Shown: positions 1 to 5,670 of the stretch, one piece after another
How positions within the stretch are numbered: the stretch's first letter is position 1
Layout of the letters: each line of letters opens with the position of its first letter
From: AC-37 sp045805345
GTDB lineage: Bacteria > Actinomycetota > Thermoleophilia > Solirubrobacterales > Thermoleophilaceae
Length of the DNA stretch: 6,386 nt
Direction: 5' to 3'
Assembly: GCA_045805345.1 (NCBI GenBank)
Contig: JBJMLK010000040.1
Coordinates: forward strand, 1 to 6,386
Notes under the pieces: model-generated
What the model saw: the letters and a program-made list of their open reading frames with translations, nothing else
Database searches by the model: none
What the model was told of the DNA's origin: nothing
Program-made: the position numbers and the translations under genes

Positions 1-1
1 C

Positions 2-163
2 GTCGGCACCTACTACGGCTACACCGCCGGCGGCGGGCCGGTCGGAGTGGGCACCGCGACGGCCAAGTCGATGGTGCTGAACACGGTGATGGTCCACCTC
101 GTCGGGATGCTCGGGACCCAGATCTTCTGGGGCTCCAATCCGCGGGCACCGATAGGCGGCTAG
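2..163 (+). CDS. MlaE/YrbE-type ABC transporter permease, C-terminal fragment
   Basis: The window opens inside this gene; 53 codons remain before the TAG stop. The fragment starts VGTYYGYTAGGGPVGVGTAT and continues with a hydrophobic helix (about VLNTVMVHLVGMLGTQIFW). The glycine-rich GYxxxGGxxGVGxATAxS stretch followed by a last transmembrane helix is the C-terminal signature of the MlaE/YrbE permease family. In these systems a permease dimer works with an ATPase (MlaF/Mkl) and MCE-domain proteins to move phospholipids, sterols or other lipids across the envelope. The adjacent gene encodes exactly such an ATPase, and its Shine-Dalgarno sequence overlaps this stop codon, so the two are surely one operon. 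The 5' part and the MCE gene(s) lie outside the window. The direction of transport and the lipid carried cannot be told from this fragment. Confidence 0.88.
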   Translation, partial: VGTYYGYTAGGGPVGVGTATAKSMVLNTVMVHLVGMLGTQIFWGSNPRAPIGG

Positions 164-167
164 GAGG
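162..167 (+). promoter_or_regulatory. Shine-Dalgarno of the Mkl-type ATPase gene
   Basis: AGGAGG, overlapping the TAG stop of the permease gene, lies 7 nt before the GTG at 175. This fixes the GTG as the start and implies translation re-initiation from the upstream permease gene. It is the only gene junction here with a textbook ribosome-binding site at normal spacing. Confidence 0.85.
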
Positions 168-174
168 AGAGAGC

Positions 175-1230
175 GTGAGCGCAGACGAGCGGGACAAGCA
201 GGCCACACCGCCTTCGGGCTCGAAGGTGCCGGACGAGCCCGGCGACCAGGGCGACGTGCCCACGCCGTGGGAGCTGAAGGAGAAGGAGAAGGTGGAGGGC
301 AGCGGCGACGCTGACGCGGGCAAGACCTGGGTGCGCGGTGACGACGGCAACCCCGAGGAGGTCGACGCGGACGACGAGCGGGCCGCGGCCGTCACGTACG
401 AGCCGCCGGAGGGCGGCCAGGACGACGACGAGTACCAGTGGCACACCGCCAAGCGCACGCGCAGCGAAAGCGCTGAGACCGACGCGGTCGAGTTCATCGA
501 CGTCGTGAAGGCGTTCGGGCGCAACACCGTGCTCAACGGCCTCAACCTCGGCATCCCCGAGGGCCAGATCTCGATGATCCTGGGCCCCTCCGGGACCGGC
601 AAGTCGGTCTGCATCAAGCACATGGTCGGGCTGCTCTACCCGGACGAGGGCGACGTGCTCGTGCACGGCGAGTCCGTGCCGAACATGCGCGACGACGACC
701 TGTTCGAGATGCGCAAGAAGTTCGGGGTTCTGTTCCAGGACGGCGCGCTGTTCGGGTCGATGAACCTGCTCGACAACGTGGCCTTCCCGCTGCGGCAGCA
801 CACCGACAAGGGCGAGGACGAGATCTTGGACATCGTCATGCGCCGGCTCAAGGAGGTCGGGCTGGGCGGCGCCGGCGACAAGATGCCCAACGAGCTGTCG
901 GGAGGGATGCGCAAGCGCGCGGGGTTCGCTCGGGCGCTGGTGCTCGACCCGCAGATCGTGCTCTTCGACGAGCCCGACTCGGGCCTCGACCCGGTGCGCA
1001 CCGCGCTCCTGTGCGAGCTCATCAAGGAGATCCACGAGGAGAACGGCGGCGCCTACGTGGTCATCACGCACGACATCATGTCGGCGCGCCGTGTGGCCGA
1101 GTACATCGCGGTCCTCTGGAAGGGCCGGATCGTGGAGTCGGGCCCGGCGTCCGAGCTGTTCAACTCGGACAACCAGTTCGTCCGCCAGTTCCTCTCCGGC
1201 GAGGCGCGCGGGCCACTCGGGATGGAGTAG
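175..1230 (+). CDS. Mkl/MlaF-type ABC transporter ATPase with acidic N-terminal extension
   Basis: This is the ATP-hydrolysing subunit that powers an Mce/Mla-type lipid transporter from the cytoplasmic face. The 351-residue protein has a complete nucleotide-binding domain from about residue 104. Visible motifs are Walker A GPSGTGKS (137-144), Q-loop Gln188, signature LSGGM (241-245), Walker B IVLFDEP with catalytic Glu266, D-loop SGLD and switch His299. The form DEPDSGLDPVRT and the C-terminal FVRQFLSGEARGP resemble the actinobacterial Mkl/MceG and MlaF branch as I remember it, rather than generic ABC ATPases. Residues 1 to about 100 are a low-complexity extension rich in Asp, Glu, Gly and Pro, absent from E. 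coli MlaF (about 270 residues) but giving a length like mycobacterial Mkl. The GTG start is set by AGGAGG 7 nt upstream. It follows the permease gene directly. Confidence 0.93.
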   Translation: MSADERDKQATPPSGSKVPDEPGDQGDVPTPWELKEKEKVEGSGDADAGKTWVRGDDGNPEEVDADDERAAAVTYEPPEGGQDDDEYQWHTAKRTRSESAETDAVEFIDVVKAFGRNTVLNGLNLGIPEGQISMILGPSGTGKSVCIKHMVGLLYPDEGDVLVHGESVPNMRDDDLFEMRKKFGVLFQDGALFGSMNLLDNVAFPLRQHTDKGEDEILDIVMRRLKEVGLGGAGDKMPNELSGGMRKRAGFARALVLDPQIVLFDEPDSGLDPVRTALLCELIKEIHEENGGAYVVITHDIMSARRVAEYIAVLWKGRIVESGPASELFNSDNQFVRQFLSGEARGPLGME

Positions 1231-1236
1231 GCGCGC

Positions 1237-1255
1237 GGGCGGCTAGGCTGCCCGT
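1237..1255 (+). promoter_or_regulatory. Probable leaderless promoter of the DUF2277 gene
   Basis: TAGGCT (1244-1249) lies exactly 6 nt before the ATG at 1256, and there is no Shine-Dalgarno sequence. In actinobacteria a TANNNT -10 box at this distance typically starts transcription on the A of the start codon, giving a leaderless mRNA. I see no convincing -35 hexamer. The box sits inside an imperfect palindrome, GGGCGGC-TAG-GCTGCCC (1237-1253), which could form a 7-bp stem (one G-U pair) with a 3-nt loop. It is not followed by a T-run, so I do not call it a terminator, although it could weakly separate the ATPase gene from this one. Confidence 0.55.
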
Positions 1256-1525
1256 ATGTGCCGAAACATCCGAACTCTCCACAACTTCGATCCGCCGGCC
1301 GACGACGCCGAGGTGCGCGCGGGCTCACTCCAGTATGTGCGCAAGGTGAGCGGCATGAACAAGCCGTCGGCGGCCAACGCCGAGGCGTTCGACCGCGCGG
1401 TGGACGCCGTCGCGGCGGTCACCTCCGAGCTGCTCGCGTCGCTCACCACCGCGGCGCCGCCGAAGGACCGCGACGCCGAGGCGGCCAAGGCGCGCGCCCG
1501 CTGGGAGAAGCGCCAGGCCGCGTAG
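1256..1525 (+). CDS. DUF2277 family small protein
   Basis: This is an 89-residue soluble protein of unknown function. I recognise the DUF2277 family from the invariant-looking N-terminus MCRNIRTLHNFDPPA, the middle block LQYVRKVSGMNKPSAAN (26-42) and the end TAAPPKDRDAEAAKARARW (65-83), which together span nearly the whole protein. The length is normal for the family. It is predicted to be mainly helical, with a basic C-terminal helix, no membrane segment and no signal peptide. Cys2 directly after the initiator Met is a conserved-looking feature whose role I do not know. The ATG start is supported by the conserved MCRNIR beginning and by the -10-like box 6 nt upstream. The methyltransferase-like gene follows after 21 nt and may share the transcript. 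No function should be inferred from the neighbours. Confidence 0.88.
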   Translation: MCRNIRTLHNFDPPADDAEVRAGSLQYVRKVSGMNKPSAANAEAFDRAVDAVAAVTSELLASLTTAAPPKDRDAEAAKARARWEKRQAA

Positions 1526-1531
1526 GGCTGT

Positions 1532-1543
1532 GGGCGGCTAGGC
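1532..1543 (+). repeat. Second copy of a 12-mer found at two gene junctions
   Basis: GGGCGGCTAGGC occurs here, just before the ATG at 1547, and again at 1237-1248, just before the ATG at 1256. A shorter 10-base version (155-164) spans the permease stop codon and is probably coincidental. Here the TAGGCG lies only 2 nt before the ATG, too close to be the -10 box of a leaderless transcript for this start. Confidence 0.5.
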
Positions 1544-1546
1544 GCG

Positions 1547-2116
1547 ATGCGCCCGCTCGTCTACCACGCGGGTTGGGCCGCCTACGCGTTCTGGGCGACC
1601 TTCGCGGTCTGGGCCGTGGGGGAGACCGTCCTCCAGGCGCGGACCAAGACCGACCGCAGCGACCGGACGCGGATCTGGATGATCGTCGGGTCCGTGGCCG
1701 GCCTCGTGCTCGCGTTCCGGCTGACCGACCTCGGCGTGCGGCTGCCCGGGCCGGGCTGGCTGCCGGTCGCCATCGGGCTCGCGCTGATGGTCGCCGGCAT
1801 GGCCCTGCGCACCTGGTCGGTCCTCACGCTGGGCCGCTTCTTCACGGTCACGGTGGACGTGTCCGACGACCAGCGCGTGGTGGACAGCGGGCCGTACTCG
1901 CTGCTCCGGCACCCGAGCTACACCGGGATGCTGGTGGTCTACCTCGGCATCGGAGCCGCTCTCGACAGCTGGCTCAGCCTCGTTGCCGCGCCGGCAGTGC
2001 TGGTCGTGGCCGTGGTGGCGCGCATCCGGCACGAGGAGCGCACCCTCCGCGGCGGGCTCCCAGCCTATGCCGCGTACGCGCGCCGCACCAAGCGGCTCGT
2101 GCCGTTCGTGTGGTGA
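1547..2116 (+). CDS. Isoprenylcysteine carboxyl methyltransferase-like (ICMT/PEMT family) membrane protein
   Basis: This is a 189-residue integral membrane protein of the ICMT/PEMT superfamily, which uses S-adenosylmethionine to methylate lipid-like or lipidated substrates at the membrane. Predicted helices lie at about residues 8-27, 43-59 and 71-92, plus a C-terminal hydrophobic hairpin at 127-158. The family's cofactor-binding signature is intact: GPYSLLRHPSYTG (115-127, containing the RHPxYxG motif) and Glu163-Glu164 in RHEERTL, followed by the typical tail YARRTKRLVPFVW. The length matches bacterial ICMT-like proteins. Bacteria lack prenylated CAAX proteins, so the real substrate is unknown; phospholipid head groups, polyprenyl compounds and phenolic lipids are possibilities. 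The ATG is the only reasonable start and has no good Shine-Dalgarno sequence. A short hairpin GGCGC-GAT-GCGCC (1541-1553) covers it. It lies between two lipid-type transporter loci. Confidence 0.87.
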   Translation: MRPLVYHAGWAAYAFWATFAVWAVGETVLQARTKTDRSDRTRIWMIVGSVAGLVLAFRLTDLGVRLPGPGWLPVAIGLALMVAGMALRTWSVLTLGRFFTVTVDVSDDQRVVDSGPYSLLRHPSYTGMLVVYLGIGAALDSWLSLVAAPAVLVVAVVARIRHEERTLRGGLPAYAAYARRTKRLVPFVW

Positions 2117-2129
2117 ATAAGCTGATTCC
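2115..2129 (+). promoter_or_regulatory. Probable leaderless promoter with AT-rich palindromic element, exporter operon
   Basis: TAAGCT (2118-2123) is followed by exactly 6 nt and then the GTG at 2130, with no Shine-Dalgarno sequence. This is the same geometry as the promoter at 1244. It is embedded in GAATAAGCTGATTC (2115-2128), a 14-bp imperfect palindrome in which 12 of 14 positions are symmetric. The element is about 64% AT inside very GC-rich surroundings and begins at the stop codon of the upstream gene. The overlap of a -10 box and a dyad could mark a repressor operator. The operator role is inference; the dyad and spacing are seen directly. Confidence 0.55.
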
Positions 2130-4940
2130 GTGCTGAGACGGCGCTTGGGGCGGCCTGGGGGAGGCGGTGCCCGCGAACTCTTCGGCCGCGTCGCGCGCGT
2201 GGTCACCGAGCACCCGATCGCGACGGTCGCGGTCGTGGGTGCCCTCGCCGTGATCGGGATCGCGCTCGCCCTGCGCCTCGAGCCGAGCGCCTCCACCGAC
2301 ACGCTCGTGGGCCGCAACACCGCCGCGTTCAAGGCCACCGAGCGGTTCCGCAAGCAGTTCGGCGACGAGTCGGTGATCATCATGGTCCGAGGCGACCTCC
2401 AGCGCACCACGCTCACGAGCGACCTCGCCGACCTGATCCGGCTCGAGGGCTGCCTCGCCGGCAACGTCCCGCCGAAGGCACTCGCGGGCCTGCCGCGCGT
2501 CTGCTCGAAGATCGCGCGCGCGAGGCCCGCCAAGGTCGTGTACGGGCCGGGCACGTTCATCAACACCGCGGTCGCGCAGATCCAGCAGGGGTTCTCGGCC
2601 AAGCAGCAGGAGGCCAAGGCGCAGGGCGAGGCGGCCGCGGCGAACGCGCGCAAGATCGCGGCCAGCAGGGGCATGCCGAAGGCCGAGCAGGACCGCCTGG
2701 CGCAGTCCGCCCAGCAGCTCGCCCAGAAGCAGTTCGTGGACCAGTCGGTCCAACTCGCGCTGCGCTATGGGCTCACCAGCGTGCCGCAGGTGAACAACCC
2801 CGAGTTCGTGTCGGAGCTCGTGTTCGACCCGAGCCGCGGGATCGGCCAGCCGAAGGCCCGCTTCGCGTACCTGTTCCCGAGCAAGGACGCCGCGCTCGTG
2901 CAGATCCGGCTCAAGCCCGGCCTGAGCGACGCGCAGCGCCGCGACGCGATAGAGCTGTACAAGGACGCCGTCGCCCAGCCGGCGTTCAAGATGTCGAACG
3001 GCCAGCGCTACGTGGTCACCGGCATCCCGGTGGTCGTCGACGCCCTGGCCACGAGCGTCCAGCACTCGATCTTCATCCTGCTCGGCGCCGCGCTGCTGAT
3101 CATGGCCGCGACGCTCGCGATCGTGTTCCGCACGCGCATGCGGCTCCTGCCGCTCGGCCTGGCGCTGGCGGCTGCCGCGATGACCTACGGATTCATGTCG
3201 CTCGCCGGCGTCGATTTGACGATGGCGTCGATCGCCGCACTGCCGGTTCTGATCGGACTTGCCGTGGACTACGCGATCCAGCTCCAGGCGCGCTTCGACG
3301 AGGCGCGCCGCGAGCGCCTCGATCCGGCCGCCGCGGCGCGTGCCGCGGCGATGCGCGGCGGGCCGCTGATCGCCGGAGCCGCCCTCGCCACGGCGGCGGG
3401 CTTCCTCGTGCTGCTGCTCTCGCCGGTCCCGATGGTGCACGGCTTCGCGGTGCTCGTGATCGTCGGCATCGTGCTCGCGCTCGCGTGCGCGGGCACCGCC
3501 GGGCTGGCCACCCTCGCCCGCTGGAGCGAGCGCGAGCCCGGCGCACCCGACGTCCCGCCGCTGCTCCCGCGCGTGCGCGCGACCGCCGGCGAAGCCTGGG
3601 AGCGGATCGCGTGGAGCCGCCCCGGCGCCGCCATCGGCGACGCCGCCGAGACGGCAGGCGACTGGGCGGCGCGCCGCGGCCGCGCCGCGCTCGCCTTCGC
3701 GGTCCAGCAGCCGCGCAACGTGCTCGTCGCGAGCCTTGCGCTCGCCGCCCTCGGCTGGGCGGCCGACACGCAGATCCACGTCGGATCCGACGTGCGCAAG
3801 CTCGTGCCCCAGGACATGCCAGCCCTGCGCGACATCAACACGCTCGAGAAGGTGACCGGCGTGTCCGGGGAGGTCGACGTGGTGTTGCACGGCAACGACC
3901 TCACAAGCCCGGCGGTCATCACCTGGATGACGAGCTTCCAGCAGCGAGTGCTCGCCCAGCACGGCTTCCAGCGCGGCGAGACGTGCCAGCAGAAGAACCC
4001 GCCCAAGATCTGCCCGGCGCTGTCGCTCACCGACCTCTTCCGCTCGACCCCCGGCTCAGAGGTGGACGCGCGCACGCTGCTGGCCGCGGTCCCGCCGTAC
4101 TTCTCGCAGGCGGTGATCTCCAAGGACCGCAGGACGGCGAACCTCGCGTTCGGCATCCACCTGCAGGGGCTCGACACACAGAAGCAGATCATCGACGACA
4201 TCCGGAACGATCTGAACCCGCCACCGGGCGTGAGCGCCGAGGTGGCCGGCCTGCCCGTGCTGGCCGCCGAGTCGAACGACAAGCTGTCCTCCGGATGGCG
4301 CCGCGCGCTGACGCTCCTCGCCGGGCTGTCCGCCGTCTTCCTCGTCCTGCTCGCCATCCGGCGCACGGTCGAGGAGGCACTGGTGCCGCTGATCCCGATC
4401 GCGTTCGCCACCGGGTGGTCGGCCCTGATCCTGTTCGTGATCGGGATCCCGCTCAACCCGATGTCCGCGACGCTCGGAGCGCTGGTGATCGCCATCTCGA
4501 CCGAGTTCAGCGTGCTGCTGTCGGCGCGCTACCGGGAGGAGCGCGAGCTGGGGGAGGGGCCCGTCGACGCGATCGACTACGCGTACAGCTCGACCGGCGC
4601 CGCCGTGCTCGCGTCGGGCGCCACGGCCATCGCGGGCTTCGCCGCGCTGATCGCGTCGAACATCGTGATGCTGCGCCAGTTCGGCATCGCGACGGTCGTG
4701 GACCTCACGGTGTCGCTGCTCGGCGTGATGGTGGTGCTCCCGGCGGCACTGATCTGGGCGGAGGAGCGCGGCCCGTTCAGGCTGCGCGACCTAGACCCGC
4801 GCCCGGTGGCGGCGGACGTGTGGGGCGACCTGCGCGAGGCCGGCCGCGCCCTTCGCCGCCGGCGCTCCGGCGGGCGGCCGCGCGCCGCACTGCCGCGCTT
4901 CGGCGGCCTGCGCCAGAGCCGGCGCAGGAGCCGTGCCTGA
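2130..4940 (+). CDS. RND/MMPL superfamily exporter (HAE3-like), two-fold repeat
   Basis: This is a 936-residue membrane exporter expected to use the proton gradient to move hydrophobic molecules (lipids, hopanoids or drugs in relatives). Each half is one TM helix, a large extracytoplasmic porter domain, then five TM helices. Half one has TM1 at about 29-48, porter 51-308 and TM2-6 at about 309-462. Half two has TM7 at about 529-545, porter 546-722 and TM8-12 at about 723-876. The TM4 proton-relay motif is GLAVDYAIQL with Asp380; the matching place in half two is ISTEFSVLL with Glu792. Porter 1 holds a Gln/Ala/Lys/Glu-rich helical insertion (about 145-210) missing from porter 2. Cysteine pairs occur in both porters: Cys108/Cys125 and Cys619/Cys628. 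The Arg-rich cytoplasmic tail (about 902-936) is encoded up to the overlap with the next gene. The GTG start is favoured by the -10 box 6 nt upstream and gives a short basic N-terminus before TM1. The substrate is unknown. Confidence 0.92.
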   Translation: MLRRRLGRPGGGGARELFGRVARVVTEHPIATVAVVGALAVIGIALALRLEPSASTDTLVGRNTAAFKATERFRKQFGDESVIIMVRGDLQRTTLTSDLADLIRLEGCLAGNVPPKALAGLPRVCSKIARARPAKVVYGPGTFINTAVAQIQQGFSAKQQEAKAQGEAAAANARKIAASRGMPKAEQDRLAQSAQQLAQKQFVDQSVQLALRYGLTSVPQVNNPEFVSELVFDPSRGIGQPKARFAYLFPSKDAALVQIRLKPGLSDAQRRDAIELYKDAVAQPAFKMSNGQRYVVTGIPVVVDALATSVQHSIFILLGAALLIMAATLAIVFRTRMRLLPLGLALAAAAMTYGFMSLAGVDLTMASIAALPVLIGLAVDYAIQLQARFDEARRERLDPAAAARAAAMRGGPLIAGAALATAAGFLVLLLSPVPMVHGFAVLVIVGIVLALACAGTAGLATLARWSEREPGAPDVPPLLPRVRATAGEAWERIAWSRPGAAIGDAAETAGDWAARRGRAALAFAVQQPRNVLVASLALAALGWAADTQIHVGSDVRKLVPQDMPALRDINTLEKVTGVSGEVDVVLHGNDLTSPAVITWMTSFQQRVLAQHGFQRGETCQQKNPPKICPALSLTDLFRSTPGSEVDARTLLAAVPPYFSQAVISKDRRTANLAFGIHLQGLDTQKQIIDDIRNDLNPPPGVSAEVAGLPVLAAESNDKLSSGWRRALTLLAGLSAVFLVLLAIRRTVEEALVPLIPIAFATGWSALILFVIGIPLNPMSATLGALVIAISTEFSVLLSARYREERELGEGPVDAIDYAYSSTGAAVLASGATAIAGFAALIASNIVMLRQFGIATVVDLTVSLLGVMVVLPAALIWAEERGPFRLRDLDPRPVAADVWGDLREAGRALRRRRSGGRPRAALPRFGGLRQSRRRSRA

Positions 4941-5670
4941 CGACCGCTTCGCCGACCTCGGCGGCGGCGAGCCTCGTCAGGAGAAGCGCAGCGCGGCCGA
5001 GCGGTTCGAGGAGCTCGACGAGCGGAGCCCCGAGCCTCAGCCGAAGCCCGCGCCGCCGCCCCGCCGGGGGCGCTACACCTGGGTGGTGGGGATCGCGTTC
5101 GTCATCGTCATCATCTACGGCGGGATCAACCTTCTCAGTACCGGTGCCGGCGTGGGCTACCGCGGCGTTCCGGCAGGCAAGCGCCTCGCGCCGTTCGCCG
5201 CGCCGCTGGCGACCGGCGACCACGACAACGACGTGAACATTCTCAAGAGGGCGTCGAGAGGCGTGCCCGGCGCGTGCGACGTCCATCTCGCGGACGTCGT
5301 AAACCTGTGCGACCTGAGTCGCAGGCCACTGGTGATCACCTTCGTCGCGAACGGTGGCGCGGGCTGCGGCGCGCAGCTCGACCGCGTCGAGCGCGTGCAC
5401 AGGTCGTTTCCGGCAGTCACGTTCCTCGGCGTGGTCAGCCGCAAGTCGCTCAGCGACGCGAAGGCGATGGTGAGGGATAACCACTGGACGTTCCCGGTCG
5501 CGCTCGACCGCGACGGTGAGCTGTTGAACCTCTACGGGGTCGGCGACTGCCCCACCACCGTGTTCGCGAAGAAGGGCGGGGTGTCGGCCGGATCGCGCCG
5601 CCCGGAGCTGAGCGAGGCCCGTCTGCGCGCGGCCGTCGCGGCGCTCGTGGCGGGACGGCCGCTGCCGTGA
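4933..5670 (+). CDS. Membrane-anchored thioredoxin-like (redoxin/TlpA-type) protein with non-canonical active site
   Basis: This 245-residue protein has a charged cytoplasmic N-terminus with a Pro-rich stretch (about 34-43), the basic RRGR, one TM anchor (about 48-67), and a thioredoxin-fold domain (about 110-240) placed outside the membrane by the positive-inside rule. The fold is recognised from LVITFVANGGAGCGAQLDR (133-151), the FPVALDRDGELLNLYGV block (187-203) and the cis-Pro loop DCPTTVF with Pro207. Aligned with WASWCGPC of TlpA/ResA, the first active-site Cys is Gly142 and only Cys145 remains. Cys206, just before the cis-proline, and Cys115/Cys126 before the first strand are further candidates for redox chemistry. 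It is therefore probably not a standard disulfide reductase; a carrier or sensor role is possible. The GTG start overlaps the exporter stop by 8 nt. AGGAG lies only 2 nt upstream, so coupled translation is likely. Confidence 0.83.
   Translation: MPDDRFADLGGGEPRQEKRSAAERFEELDERSPEPQPKPAPPPRRGRYTWVVGIAFVIVIIYGGINLLSTGAGVGYRGVPAGKRLAPFAAPLATGDHDNDVNILKRASRGVPGACDVHLADVVNLCDLSRRPLVITFVANGGAGCGAQLDRVERVHRSFPAVTFLGVVSRKSLSDAKAMVRDNHWTFPVALDRDGELLNLYGVGDCPTTVFAKKGGVSAGSRRPELSEARLRAAVAALVAGRPLP

Noticed and set aside
160..1071. A 303-codon minus-strand open frame opposite the ABC ATPase gene
   Set aside because: The plus strand encodes all ATPase motifs in order; the antisense product has no family features.
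1237..1253. Hairpin after the ATPase gene as an intrinsic terminator
   Set aside because: The stem is short with a G-U pair, and no T-run follows; the sequence is better explained as a promoter region.
1539..1546. TAGGCG before the ICMT-like gene as a leaderless -10 box
   Set aside because: Only 2 nt separate it from the ATG, so a start site 6-7 nt downstream would fall inside the gene and no alternative in-frame start exists nearby.
3650..3700. Two separate half-transporter genes instead of one exporter
   Set aside because: The frame is continuous through the 60-residue cytoplasmic linker between TM6 and TM7, with no stop and no promoter or ribosome-binding site; two-fold fusion is normal for this superfamily.
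1974..3962. A 662-codon open frame on the minus strand opposite the exporter
   Set aside because: Its translation is Arg/His/Glu-rich low-complexity with no recognisable domain, and it mirrors a well-defined RND/MMPL protein on the plus strand. Long antisense frames are expected in DNA this GC-rich.
3485..5236. A 583-codon plus-strand frame overlapping the exporter and redoxin genes
   Set aside because: It is Arg/Ala/Pro-rich out-of-frame translation of both genes, without domains and with no sensible start.
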